From: JBPEWY01 sp965224095
Lineage (GTDB): Bacteria > Bacteroidota > Bacteroidia > Flavobacteriales > Flavobacteriaceae
Reading direction: 5' to 3'
Assembly (NCBI GenBank): GCA_965224095.1
Contig: OZ245039.1
Coordinates: forward strand, 1,922,001 to 1,986,000
DNA: 64,000 nt
The notes under the pieces were generated by a model. That model was not told where the DNA came from. It saw only the letters and a list, made by a program, of their open reading frames with translations, and did no database searches. Shown here piece after piece: positions 1 through 9,153 of the stretch (within the stretch, counting starts at the first letter, position 1; every line of letters starts with the position of its first letter). A program made the position numbers and the translations under genes.

Positions 1-529
1 AATCTCCATAGCCATTTGCTATCAAATGATAACTCTTGGCCCCGGGCACTCCCATATTATTATACGGGCCGGGATTTATGGCCACAATATCGGTAGTTGA
101 CGGATCGCTGACCCTTAATGGCACCTGATTTACCGCATCAAAATAGAACCTGGGTGGAAATACATTGGCTCCCGTTAGTGGGTTTAAAACCGGAGCTCCA
201 TTTAAAAGTAACCCCCCTGCATTGTCATTCATTAACGGTTGTGTAAACGCACCTCCGCCTGCCAACGCAAACTGATGAGCGAGAATATTAGGAAAGGATT
301 TATCCTGACCTTCCGCAAATAATGCACCATCGGAAAATCCGGCAGTCAGTGAGTTTCCGATAGCCACGAATGTAGAAAAATCGGCTGTTCCACTGGAAAA
401 ACTCGGAGGGTTTGGTGTTACGGTAACCGCATCGTCAATTAAAGGTGTTGCCAGAGAATCATCGTCACTTTCACAGGCTGTAAACCCCAGAAGCAGTGCC
501 GCCAACAGCCCTATATATTTTGTTTTCAT
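1..529 (-). CDS. SGNH/GDSL-hydrolase-like lipoprotein, 3' part outside window
   Basis: The reading frame opens with ATG at 529 and stays open for 176 codons to the window edge, so the C-terminus is missing. The first 20 residues are a signal peptide ending in a lipobox (GFTAC) followed by an acidic run (ESDDD), which predicts a lipoprotein. Near residue 57 the motif FVAIGNSLTAGF matches block I of SGNH/GDSL hydrolases, with the nucleophile Ser in GNSL. It lies 28 bases downstream of a TonB-dependent receptor on the same strand, an arrangement common in flavobacteria, so the two are probably co-transcribed and act together at the outer membrane. The substrate is unknown; catalytic Asp/His residues would be in the missing part. 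Confidence 0.82.
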   Translation of the reverse strand, partial: MKTKYIGLLAALLLGFTACESDDDSLATPLIDDAVTVTPNPPSFSSGTADFSTFVAIGNSLTAGFSDGALFAEGQDKSFPNILAHQFALAGGGAFTQPLMNDNAGGLLLNGAPVLNPLTGANVFPPRFYFDAVNQVPLRVSDPSTTDIVAINPGPYNNMGVPGAKSYHLIANGYGD

Positions 530-557
530 AAGTAATTTATTATCTATTTTCATTTTC

Positions 558-3401
558 TTATTGATTAATTGTCCAGGAAATAAAATACTGAGCCCCTACA
601 GCGCCGGATCCCGGAGCACTTACATATTCGTGCCCTAAAATATTAGATCCTCCAAATTTAAACACCGACTTCATGGAAGGTACCGTTACATTAAACTGAG
701 CATCTACAAGGTTTCTTGCGGGAATAATACCATCGGCAAATGTGGACTGCCAGATATACGTATCATTCCATCTCCAGTTTATATTAAATCCGAAGTTTTT
801 AAACAAATTCTGATTTCCAAGAGAGGCCTTAAACTTGTGTTCCGGTGTATTGAAATTAGTTTCAAAAGCGGGGTCGCTCGCCTGATCGAAATCCAGTTTT
901 GCATATGTATAATTCACTCCGAAATCAAAATTGCCGAGAATTTTAGTATTAATTCCTATAGAACCACCATAAGAACTAATGTCAGCCAGAGAATTTGTAT
1001 AGGTCTGGAATGGCTGAATATCACCGTTTGCTATCGCAAGAATTGCCAAAGTTCCCTTATTAACTCCAGGGATACCCGAATCTTCAGCACTTCCTATTTC
1101 ACCGTATAAAGGAGCTATCACCGTTTTATTGGAGATAAAATCTTCATACGAGTTATAGTACGCACTTAAATCAATATTCATTTTTCCGAAAATACCTCGA
1201 TATCCCACTTCATAGGCCGTAACTTTTTCCGGTTTTACCAGGTCTATATCAGCTTTCTCCAGCAGAGTAACATCGGGTTGCCCCTGAGCACTACTCAGTG
1301 CAAACGCTTCTATAGAGCTGAGTGTAAATGCATTATTATAGGCTACATCGCCCGATAACTGAACTGTTGATGACTGTCCTAATGCCTGACCATTCGGGCT
1401 TACCAAAAGCGGATTGGAAGTATACCTGTTCAGGTTATCCGGTGCCGATCCTACCAGTATGGCACGTCCGGCATCCAGGCCTATAAATAGATCCTGTGTA
1501 GTCGGGTTTCTAAAACCTGTTTGGTAAGAAGCTCTGAAATTATGACGTTTTGCCTCGTCGGCAGCATACACAAGTGATATTCTGGGAGAAACGAAGCCGT
1601 CAAAGAATTCTGATTTATCGTACCGAATGGAGCCGGTGAACTTTAATCGTTCATCCATTAATTTCTTCTGTAACTGCAGATACGCTCCGTATTCGTTATA
1701 ATCAATAGCGCCATCGGTGTCTGTGTATATGGTACCACCGGAGTTCAGAGAGTACTGCCTCCACGAGCCTCCTACCATAATATCAACGGCATCAATAAGG
1801 TGTGCAAAATTGTAATTTGCGTCTACGTGATATATTTTAGAGTTATCAATAAATTTTGCTCCTGTGGCCAAATTACCGTCTGAGGTTACACCGGCCAGTG
1901 CCTGATTAAAGCCCGGTGTTCCCGGAAGTAATCTGCCCGCATCGGCTACCGATCTCCCCGCAACGTGAGCTGCTGCTTTTTGCTCATCCGTAGGATCAAA
2001 TATTCCCTGATTAGCCAGGTAGCCAATAAATCCTCCTGCATAATCGGTAAACCAGGCAACATCGCCTTTCCATCGTCTGTTTATATTAATAGCTGCAAAA
2101 CGGGTGTCATACGAATTACCGGCTTTTTCAGCCGTGGTATATCCGCGAATAAAGAAGTTGTCATTCCTTATTTCAAGCTTGTGTTGCTGCATAAAGAAAT
2201 CCTTAATCGAATAGCGGTTAGCTCCCTGATAAATAGTATTTCCCCGTCCTACTTTAGAGTTCAGGATAATTTCAAAATCATTCGCCCATGGCTTAAGGTG
2301 CAGGGCAAAGTCTGCCTTTAAACTCTCCGCATCGTAATCCATCAGGTCTTTTTCTTCATATCCTGTTCTGGAAACCGTAGCCGATCCAAAATCGGTAACT
2401 ATGGGAACCGGTAAAGCACCGGCCGCCAGTTCGTCAAAATCCAGCGTTGTAGACACTTCATCTCCATATATGTTTAATCCGTCATAAGCCGGATTAGCCC
2501 TGGTTAATCCAGGTGAATTATAATCGGTATAATCGGTAGCAAACCATTCGGTTCCTTTCAGTAAGGAAACCGATCCTTTCAGCGCTATTTTATCGCTAAA
2601 GGCATGTGCTGCCCTTATGCCTACATCCACAAAATTATTGTCTCCCGCATTCTCACTGGAGGTAAAACCTGTTTTTCCGTAAGCACTTATTCCCTGATGC
2701 GTAAACGGGCTTTTACTGGTCATAAACATTATCCCGTTAAAAGCATTTGCCCCGTACAGTGCAGAAGAGGCTCCGGGTAATAATTCAACAGTATTTACAT
2801 CTAATTCTGACATCCCCAATAAATTCCCCAATGGGAAATTAAGAGCGGGTGAAGAGTTATCCATCCCATCAACCAATTGCATGAAACGGTTGTTGGCAAA
2901 AGTGGCAAAACCTCTGGTATTGATTGACTTAAACGTTAAACTGTTGGTATTCATATCAACCCCCTTAAGGTTTTCCAATGCATCATAAAAAGTGGGTGAC
3001 GATGAAGATCTTATGGCTTTAATATCCATTCGTTCCACTGTAACCGGGGATTCTCTGATTCGCTCCGGGGTTCTGGATGCCGAAATAACAATCTCATCTA
3101 ACTGGGTTGTCTCTTCTTCCAGTTGAATTGTAAGATTTTGATTGTTAGCAGTTACCTGAGTAGTGGTTGTAGAATAACCAATACTTGAAATGGTTAATTG
3201 AAAAGGAGGGGTTTCATCGGAAGCAATCAGCGAAAAATTTCCGTCAAAATCTGTGACGGCTCCCACGGCTTTTCCCGTTATTACAACATTGGCTCCGGGT
3301 ACCGGTTGCCCATTTTGATCCACCACTTTTCCTGTCACCGTCGTCTGGGCATACATCCCTGTTCCAAACAACAGTAAACACAATAGTAATACTGTTCTCA
3401 T
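558..3401 (-). CDS. TonB-dependent receptor with CarboxypepD_reg-like domain
   Basis: A 947-aa outer-membrane receptor. It has a Sec signal peptide (first ~19 residues, ending MYAQ), a carboxypeptidase-regulatory-like beta-sandwich at about 20-105 (TVTGKVVDQNGQPVPGANV), a plug domain at about 115-230 (SPTFYDALENLKGVDMN, and GASSALYGANAFNG near 220) and a long C-terminal barrel ending in an aromatic-rich strand (QYFISWTINQ). Such receptors import large substrates with energy from TonB-ExbBD. No SusD homologue is adjacent. The downstream partner is an SGNH/GDSL-like lipoprotein, so an esterified substrate is possible, but the ligand cannot be read from sequence. It is separated from glmS upstream by about 90 bases. 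Confidence 0.93.
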   Translation of the reverse strand: MRTVLLLCLLLFGTGMYAQTTVTGKVVDQNGQPVPGANVVITGKAVGAVTDFDGNFSLIASDETPPFQLTISSIGYSTTTTQVTANNQNLTIQLEEETTQLDEIVISASRTPERIRESPVTVERMDIKAIRSSSSPTFYDALENLKGVDMNTNSLTFKSINTRGFATFANNRFMQLVDGMDNSSPALNFPLGNLLGMSELDVNTVELLPGASSALYGANAFNGIMFMTSKSPFTHQGISAYGKTGFTSSENAGDNNFVDVGIRAAHAFSDKIALKGSVSLLKGTEWFATDYTDYNSPGLTRANPAYDGLNIYGDEVSTTLDFDELAAGALPVPIVTDFGSATVSRTGYEEKDLMDYDAESLKADFALHLKPWANDFEIILNSKVGRGNTIYQGANRYSIKDFFMQQHKLEIRNDNFFIRGYTTAEKAGNSYDTRFAAININRRWKGDVAWFTDYAGGFIGYLANQGIFDPTDEQKAAAHVAGRSVADAGRLLPGTPGFNQALAGVTSDGNLATGAKFIDNSKIYHVDANYNFAHLIDAVDIMVGGSWRQYSLNSGGTIYTDTDGAIDYNEYGAYLQLQKKLMDERLKFTGSIRYDKSEFFDGFVSPRISLVYAADEAKRHNFRASYQTGFRNPTTQDLFIGLDAGRAILVGSAPDNLNRYTSNPLLVSPNGQALGQSSTVQLSGDVAYNNAFTLSSIEAFALSSAQGQPDVTLLEKADIDLVKPEKVTAYEVGYRGIFGKMNIDLSAYYNSYEDFISNKTVIAPLYGEIGSAEDSGIPGVNKGTLAILAIANGDIQPFQTYTNSLADISSYGGSIGINTKILGNFDFGVNYTYAKLDFDQASDPAFETNFNTPEHKFKASLGNQNLFKNFGFNINWRWNDTYIWQSTFADGIIPARNLVDAQFNVTVPSMKSVFKFGGSNILGHEYVSAPGSGAVGAQYFISWTINQ

Positions 3402-3490
3402 TATTTTCTTAGATTAGTAAATTAACAAGAACAATATACAGATTTTTTACGTATGACTGTAAAAATGTTACAAAAATGAAGGATTCAACT

Positions 3491-5338
3491 TTACTCTACC
3501 GTAACCGATTTTGCTAAGTTTCTGGGCTGATCTACATTACACCCGCGCATCACAGCAATGTGATAGGATAACAACTGTAACGGAAGTGTTGTTAACAAAG
3601 GTGTTAGCGCTTCTTTCGTATCCGGAATTTCGATTACGTGATCGGCCAGTTCTCTGACGGTTTTATCTCCCTGCGTTACAATCGCAATAATTTTTCCCTT
3701 TCTGGATTTTATCTCCTGAATATTACTAACCACTTTTTCGTAATGCCCTTTTCTGGTGGCAATAACTATTACAGGCATTTGCTCATCGATCAGGGCAATC
3801 GGACCGTGCTTCATTTCCGCAGCGGGATATCCTTCAGCGTGAATATAAGAGATCTCCTTTAATTTAAGAGCTCCTTCCAGGGCAACCGGGAAGTTATATC
3901 CTCGTCCGAGATACAGGCAGTTATTGGCCTCCTGATAGATAGAAGCAATATGTTGTACATGATCGTCGGCTCGTAGTGTTTTTTCTACTTTAGCCGGGAT
4001 AGCCTCCAGTTCTGTTAAGTATTCGTGGATTTCCGAAGTAGACAGTGTTCCATTGGCCTGAGCCAACTTAAGAGCCAGCAGCGTTAAAACCGTTATTTGT
4101 GTTGTAAAGGCCTTTGTAGAAGCCACTCCGATTTCAGGGCCGGCGTGCGTATAGGCTCCCGCATGGGTTTCTCTGGCAATAGAAGACCCCACCACATTAC
4201 AAACCCCAAACACAAAAGCGCCGTTTTCCTTTGCCAGCTTTATAGCGGCCAGCGTATCGGCTGTTTCCCCTGATTGCGATATTGCAATCACCACATCTTT
4301 GGAGGTGATAACCGGATTCCGATAGCGAAACTCAGAAGCATATTCTACCTCCACCGGGATTCTCGCCAGGTCTTCAAAAATATACTCGGCAACCAGGCCG
4401 GCATGCCATGAGGTTCCACATGCCACTATAATAATTCGGTTAGCATTGAGGAATTTTTCAAGGTTATCATCAACTCCGGCCATTTTAATAATTCCTTTAT
4501 TAACCCGGAGTCGTCCTCTGTAAGTATCTTTTATGGCTCTTGGCTGTTCGTAAATCTCTTTAAGCATAAAATGCTCGTATCCGCCTTTTTCTATCTGCTC
4601 AAGATTCATCTGAAGTTCCTGAACATACAGATCAACCAGCGAATCGTCTTTAATTTTTCGCACCTTAACCCCTTTATGACGTCTTACCACTGCCATTTCC
4701 TCATCTTCCAGATAAATAGCATTGTTGGTATATTCAATAAACGGGGAGGCATCGGAAGCAATAAAAAACTCATCTTCTCCAATCCCAATGGCTAACGGGC
4801 TTCCCAATCGAGCCACTACAATTTCATCCGGTTTTGTTCTGTCGAAAACCGCAATTGCATAGGCTCCCACAACCTGGTTTAAGGCAACTTGAACCGCCTT
4901 TCCCAACTTTACATCTTCGTTTTTCTTTACATCCTCGATCAAATTCACCAATACTTCCGTATCTGTATCTGACGTGAACGAATATCCTCTTTTTATAAGC
5001 TCCTTTTTCAAGGGTTCATAATTTTCGATAATACCGTTATGAATAATCACCAGATCTCCCGAGTTTGAATAATGGGGATGAGAATTTACATCGTTAGGAA
5101 CTCCGTGAGTAGCCCAACGGGTATGTCCGATTCCGAGGGAACCATTTGTGGCTATTTCGGTTTCCGCTTTTGTAACCAAATCGGAAACTTTTCCCTTTGT
5201 TTTGGAAAGATTTATTTGAGTACCGTCAAAAAGTGCAATTCCGGCACTATCGTATCCGCGATATTCCAGGCGTTCTAATCCTTTTATTATTATTGGGTAG
5301 GCTTCTCTATAGCCTATGTATCCTACTATTCCACACAT
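3491..5338 (-). CDS. glmS: Glutamine--fructose-6-phosphate aminotransferase (isomerizing)
   Basis: GlmS makes glucosamine-6-phosphate from fructose-6-phosphate and glutamine, the entry step to UDP-GlcNAc for peptidoglycan and LPS. The 615-aa length is typical. The N-terminal Ntn-hydrolase domain starts MCGIVGYIG, with Cys2 as the nucleophile after Met removal, and contains GHTRWATHG. Two SIS domains follow (IAISQSGETADTLAA near 355; YLGRGYNFPVALEGALKLKE near 475), and the protein ends in the conserved KSVTVE. It starts 4 bases after the stop of the DUF4270 gene, so it belongs to the minus-strand operon that begins at 7833. The linkage of glycogen-synthase-like, DUF4270 and glmS genes is a familiar flavobacterial arrangement. 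Confidence 0.98.
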   Translation of the reverse strand: MCGIVGYIGYREAYPIIIKGLERLEYRGYDSAGIALFDGTQINLSKTKGKVSDLVTKAETEIATNGSLGIGHTRWATHGVPNDVNSHPHYSNSGDLVIIHNGIIENYEPLKKELIKRGYSFTSDTDTEVLVNLIEDVKKNEDVKLGKAVQVALNQVVGAYAIAVFDRTKPDEIVVARLGSPLAIGIGEDEFFIASDASPFIEYTNNAIYLEDEEMAVVRRHKGVKVRKIKDDSLVDLYVQELQMNLEQIEKGGYEHFMLKEIYEQPRAIKDTYRGRLRVNKGIIKMAGVDDNLEKFLNANRIIIVACGTSWHAGLVAEYIFEDLARIPVEVEYASEFRYRNPVITSKDVVIAISQSGETADTLAAIKLAKENGAFVFGVCNVVGSSIARETHAGAYTHAGPEIGVASTKAFTTQITVLTLLALKLAQANGTLSTSEIHEYLTELEAIPAKVEKTLRADDHVQHIASIYQEANNCLYLGRGYNFPVALEGALKLKEISYIHAEGYPAAEMKHGPIALIDEQMPVIVIATRKGHYEKVVSNIQEIKSRKGKIIAIVTQGDKTVRELADHVIEIPDTKEALTPLLTTLPLQLLSYHIAVMRGCNVDQPRNLAKSVTVE

Positions 5339-5342
5339 TTTT

Positions 5343-7013
5343 TTACTGGTTAAGTTTGGTATAAAAAATTTCTAGCTGTAATTTCTTATCCTCGTCTTCC
5401 GGGGCAACATTACTTCCTATTAACACCGTTCCCAGTGGATTTATTGTGGAAGCACTTGGGATTTTTACAGGATCGCCCGTTAAAGGGTTGCCCGTCATTA
5501 CCTGTACAAGGTTTATATTAGACGTAACAGTAAGTGCCAATTTTACATTTCTCTCTTTCTCTTTCTCCAGCTTATCCTCTTCACTATCATTCTCATCATT
5601 CTCTACCTTAAGCACATTTTTAAGATGCTCGGTAATGCCGAGTTTATAATATATTCCTTTTTCATCTTCTCCTTTTACCAATTTCCCGCCGTAATTAAGG
5701 AAAGGCTCTGAGAGCAGGGCTGCGACATTAGGATTAGCATCGATGAAGTAGTCGTCCAGAACCTCACCGTTATCGTTTAGTTTATACAAATAGAGCTGTT
5801 CCGGTTCAAGGCTTACATTTGCATTATCAAGCATTTCCCTGTCAATATAAAATTTCAGGTTTGCTTCGTTTAACATTCCTTTCCCGTTTCTAATTACATC
5901 CAAAACACCATCCGGGTCATTTTGAAGATCAAGAGTGATCTCTGCAAAACTTCCTTCACCTCCTTTAACAAATAACCGGCTATTATCTGAAACATCCACG
6001 GTTTCATTAACAAAAGTATTTACCACATTATTTACTCTAGCACCCTGTTGTGTAAACGATGCCATCGATAACTCGAAAGAAGCCTTTTCTACGGTAACGT
6101 TATTGTCATTATCCCGTTCCTTATATTCATAATTAACGGTAATCTTTGCGCCTGTAAAATTCAAAAGCATTAAAAGGTGTTCCTGAAGGTCCGGAGTGGA
6201 GATATAAACCCCTCTTAAGAAATTTTTAAAATTCCCATTATTTCTCAGCTCCTCAGATCCTTCTTTATCAATAAGGTTTGTCTGAAAAAAATTAATATCC
6301 AAAGGAACACGAATACCCGGTGCAATTCGTTCTGCAATTGTTTCTGCTTCATTTACATCGGTTGTTGAAGGATCGTCTTCATTAAATATAAGCGTTTCCT
6401 TATTGCTTATTTCCACATCGCCTTCAAAAAGCAGTTCCTGTGTAAACGAAGAAAAGTCCTCATCGGAAAAATATTCTTTCTGATCTGCTATTTCCCCATC
6501 AGGATCTATGTCGCCGAGATAAAATCCTGATCGTTCCACTTTTAGTTTGAAAATTGCTTCCTGATTGCCATAAATAGAGTCCAGGCGATACTCTTTGGGC
6601 AGGTTCTCGTCCTGAGATTCATCGGTTATATCTTCCGAATAAAAAGGAATATACAGATATACTTCTTTCACCTCTTCCGAATCGACAGTTTCATCTTCAT
6701 TTTCCGGAGTGTTTTTTCCAAAAATCGGATTGGCTGAACTAAGTGTTAACTGGGAAACAATTGTTGCCGATGTAACTCCGTATAAAGGATCTTCATAACG
6801 CCCTAGCTGATACGAAGGAAGTCCGTCAGTCCTTACGGATTTCAATGCTCTGGATTGAGCCGATACATCAAAATAAGCTTTGTTTATTTCAAAATTAGTA
6901 TCGCCAATTACATCGGCGCCAATGGTATTAAAATCATCTTCACAAGACCCTAACACACATCCCATTAAAACGACAATAGCGATCCAATGGAGTCTTTTAC
7001 CTAAAACACTCAT
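5343..7013 (-). CDS. DUF4270 domain-containing lipoprotein
   Basis: A 556-aa predicted lipoprotein. The signal peptide ends with the lipobox VLGSC, followed by EDDFNTIGADVIGD, the typical opening of DUF4270 proteins. The body is acidic and beta-rich, with a long low-complexity acidic run (NDENDSEEDKLEKEKE) near 475-495. Members are found almost only in Bacteroidota and lack an experimentally defined function that I know of. The gene is sandwiched with 7-base and 4-base gaps between the glycogen-synthase-like gene and glmS, so it is co-transcribed with sugar-metabolism genes. A cell-surface role is inferred from the lipidation signal only. Confidence 0.9.
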   Translation of the reverse strand: MSVLGKRLHWIAIVVLMGCVLGSCEDDFNTIGADVIGDTNFEINKAYFDVSAQSRALKSVRTDGLPSYQLGRYEDPLYGVTSATIVSQLTLSSANPIFGKNTPENEDETVDSEEVKEVYLYIPFYSEDITDESQDENLPKEYRLDSIYGNQEAIFKLKVERSGFYLGDIDPDGEIADQKEYFSDEDFSSFTQELLFEGDVEISNKETLIFNEDDPSTTDVNEAETIAERIAPGIRVPLDINFFQTNLIDKEGSEELRNNGNFKNFLRGVYISTPDLQEHLLMLLNFTGAKITVNYEYKERDNDNNVTVEKASFELSMASFTQQGARVNNVVNTFVNETVDVSDNSRLFVKGGEGSFAEITLDLQNDPDGVLDVIRNGKGMLNEANLKFYIDREMLDNANVSLEPEQLYLYKLNDNGEVLDDYFIDANPNVAALLSEPFLNYGGKLVKGEDEKGIYYKLGITEHLKNVLKVENDENDSEEDKLEKEKERNVKLALTVTSNINLVQVMTGNPLTGDPVKIPSASTINPLGTVLIGSNVAPEDEDKKLQLEIFYTKLNQ

Positions 7014-7020
7014 CTACTTT

Positions 7021-7833
7021 CTAATTATTTAAAACTTTGTCTGTGTAAAAATTAACATATGCCTCTTCAAATTCATATAAATGAATGTACGGCAATACTG
7101 GTTTTTCAAGGTTGGATATATGTTGGTTTAGTTCGTCCGGGATATGTTCGGATGCTATGACCACCGCATCAGAATGATCTACTGCCACTTTCAACAGGTT
7201 TACGTAATCCGGATTAGCAACTGTTTGATAATCTTCTTCATCAATACCGTCAAACTTGATTTTATCAGACATCGAAGTGTCTAACTGACCATCAAAGCCC
7301 TGATCGTATACTGATGTAACTATTTTACTTTCTGAAAATAAAGGCTCATCAGCATAATATTTCTTCAGATATAAAGGAAGTAACGAAGCCATCCATCCAT
7401 GTACGTGAATAATATCAGGCGACCAATTGAGTTTCTTAACGGTTTCAACCACTCCCTTTGCGAAAAAGATAGCTCTTTCATCATTATCCGGAAACAGATT
7501 TCCCTCTTCATCGGTAAATGTAGCTTTTCGCTTAAAGTATTCTTCATTATCTATAAAGTATACCTGTATACGTTCTTTTGGTATTGAAGCAACTTTGATA
7601 ATCAAAGGCATGTCCATATCATTGATTACCAAATTCATTCCCGATAACCTGATAACTTCGTGCAGCTGATGGCGTCTTTCATTTATATTTCCAAAGCGGG
7701 GCATGAATATCCTGATTTGCCCTCCACGGTCGTTAACCATTCTCGGGGCTTCATAAGACATTAAAGAAACTTCATTTTCGGGGAGATACGGCACCAGCTC
7801 GGAAGATACAAACAATACCTTTTTATCAGTCAT
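7021..7833 (-). CDS. Short glycogen/starch synthase-like protein (GT5 N-terminal domain only)
   Basis: The 270-aa protein resembles the N-terminal half of glycogen synthase GlgA: KVLFVSSELVPYL at the start, GGQIRIFMPRFGNINERRH near 38-56 and DIIHVHGWMASLLPLYL near 140. Full GlgA is about 480-500 aa. Here the C-terminal Rossmann domain, which carries much of the ADP-glucose site and the catalytic E-x7-E region, is absent, and the stop codon is followed at once by the next gene, so this is not an obvious frameshift. The usual K-x-G-G-L motif near the N-terminus is replaced by LPENEVSLMSYEAPR. Flavobacteria commonly have this short form next to DUF4270 and glmS. It may be regulatory or non-catalytic. 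First gene of the operon; its -7 box lies at 7872-7879. Confidence 0.85.
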   Translation of the reverse strand: MTDKKVLFVSSELVPYLPENEVSLMSYEAPRMVNDRGGQIRIFMPRFGNINERRHQLHEVIRLSGMNLVINDMDMPLIIKVASIPKERIQVYFIDNEEYFKRKATFTDEEGNLFPDNDERAIFFAKGVVETVKKLNWSPDIIHVHGWMASLLPLYLKKYYADEPLFSESKIVTSVYDQGFDGQLDTSMSDKIKFDGIDEEDYQTVANPDYVNLLKVAVDHSDAVVIASEHIPDELNQHISNLEKPVLPYIHLYEFEEAYVNFYTDKVLNN

Positions 7834-7871
7834 ACAATCTTTATTTATTTTAAGCTTAGCTCTAAAGCATG

Positions 7872-7879
7872 CAAAATTA
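7872..7879 (-). promoter_or_regulatory. Candidate -7 promoter element for the glycogen-synthase-like/DUF4270/glmS operon
   Basis: Read on the minus strand this is TAATTTTG, matching the Bacteroidota -7 consensus TAnnTTTG, about 40 bases upstream of the ATG at 7833. No clear -33 TTG is visible at the expected spacing. It lies back to back with the panC -7 box. Confidence 0.5.
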
Positions 7880-7909
7880 CAAAAATTATGCGTATTCCCT
7901 TAAATTATA

Positions 7910-7917
7910 TAAGTTTG
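7910..7917 (+). promoter_or_regulatory. Candidate -7 promoter element for panC
   Basis: TAAGTTTG matches TAnnTTTG and lies 22 bases before the panC ATG at 7940, which implies a short leader. The 106-base intergenic region therefore carries two divergent promoters. Confidence 0.5.
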
Positions 7918-7939
7918 CACGCTGTTAATTTTTTGTAAA

Positions 7940-8788
7940 ATGCATATCTGTCATCGTGTAGAGGAGATCACCTCACTTGCTTCCAACATCAGAAAAACCC
8001 TTCATTCCATAGGGTTTGTACCAACTATGGGTGCGCTTCATGAAGGGCACTTATCGCTCGTTAAAAAAGCGCTTTCGGAATGTGATAGCGTGGTTGTTAG
8101 TATTTTTGTAAACCCTACACAGTTTGACAATGCGGAGGATCTTGAAAAATATCCGCGTACTTTGGAAAGCGATATCAATTTACTAAAAACCGTAAGTAAT
8201 AAGCTTATTGTTTTTGCTCCGGAAGCAAAAGATGTCTATTCGAATAATATCGTATCAAAGCATTTTAATTTTAACGGGCTTGAATTTCAAATGGAAGGAA
8301 AACAGCGTAAGGGACATTTTGATGGTGTGGGAACCATCGTAAAGCGTCTCTTTGAAATTGTAACTCCGGACAGGGCTTATTTTGGTGAGAAAGATTTTCA
8401 GCAACTTCAAATTATTCGAACCCTGGTTCGCAAGTACGAAATTCCTGTGAAAATAATAGGATGCCCTATTAAAAGAGAAGCACATGGACTGGCTATGAGT
8501 TCCAGAAATGAACGACTAAGTCCGGAGCTTCGCAAAGAAGCCGGATTTATTTTCAGTACGCTTCAAAAAGCCCGTGTGCAGTTTCAAAAAGAAAGTGCCT
8601 CACGCGTTAAAAAATGGGTGGAAACCACTTTTAAAGAAAATAAGTATCTGGAGCTGGAGTATGTTGAGATTGCTCAGGTTGAAAACCTGCAACCTGTAAT
8701 CCGTAAGAGAAAGAATAAAAAATACCGGATCTTTATAGCTGCCTATGCAGGGCCGGTCCGACTTATTGATAACATCGCTTTAAATTAA
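7940..8788 (+). CDS. panC: Pantoate--beta-alanine ligase
   Basis: PanC condenses pantoate and beta-alanine with ATP to give pantothenate, the last step of vitamin B5 synthesis. The 282-aa length is typical. Visible motifs are the nucleotide-binding HIGH-type segment PTMGALHEGHLSL (about 29-41), FVNPTQF, GEKDFQQLQ near 154 and the KMSKS-equivalent AMSSRNERLSP near 187. It is followed 13 bases later by panD, which supplies beta-alanine, so substrate synthesis and ligation are paired in one transcript. Confidence 0.98.
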   Translation: MHICHRVEEITSLASNIRKTLHSIGFVPTMGALHEGHLSLVKKALSECDSVVVSIFVNPTQFDNAEDLEKYPRTLESDINLLKTVSNKLIVFAPEAKDVYSNNIVSKHFNFNGLEFQMEGKQRKGHFDGVGTIVKRLFEIVTPDRAYFGEKDFQQLQIIRTLVRKYEIPVKIIGCPIKREAHGLAMSSRNERLSPELRKEAGFIFSTLQKARVQFQKESASRVKKWVETTFKENKYLELEYVEIAQVENLQPVIRKRKNKKYRIFIAAYAGPVRLIDNIALN

Positions 8789-8801
8789 TTATTTTTGCCT
8801 C

Positions 8802-9152
8802 ATGCTGATAGAAGTAGTAAAATCAAAAATCCACAGGGCCGTGGTAACGGGAGCCGATTTGAATTATATTGGCAGCATTACCATAGATGAAGCCCTGTTG
8901 GAAGCATCGAATATTATTGAAGGAGAAAAGGTTCAGATTGTTAATGTAAATAACGGTGAGCGACTCGAAACCTATGCGATAAAAGGACCTAAAGGAAGTG
9001 GAGAAATTACGTTAAACGGCCCCGCAGCAAGAAAAGTACAGCGCGGCGATGTTGTAATTATTATTTCTTATGCACGTATGGATTTTGAAAAGGCCAAATC
9101 TTTTAAACCCACACTGGTTTTTCCCAACGAAAAAGATAATTCTTTAAGCTGA
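8802..9152 (+). CDS. panD: Aspartate 1-decarboxylase (pyruvoyl-dependent)
   Basis: PanD converts L-aspartate to beta-alanine for pantothenate synthesis. The 116-aa zymogen carries the self-processing site Gly24-Ser25 (YIGSITID); cleavage turns Ser25 into the pyruvoyl cofactor. Lys9 and His11 (KSKIHRA) and the GAAR-like segment NGPAARKVQRGD are conserved. It follows panC directly and its stop is one base before the TTG start of the next gene, indicating a single operon. Confidence 0.98.
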   Translation: MLIEVVKSKIHRAVVTGADLNYIGSITIDEALLEASNIIEGEKVQIVNVNNGERLETYAIKGPKGSGEITLNGPAARKVQRGDVVIIISYARMDFEKAKSFKPTLVFPNEKDNSLS

Positions 9153-9153
9153 T

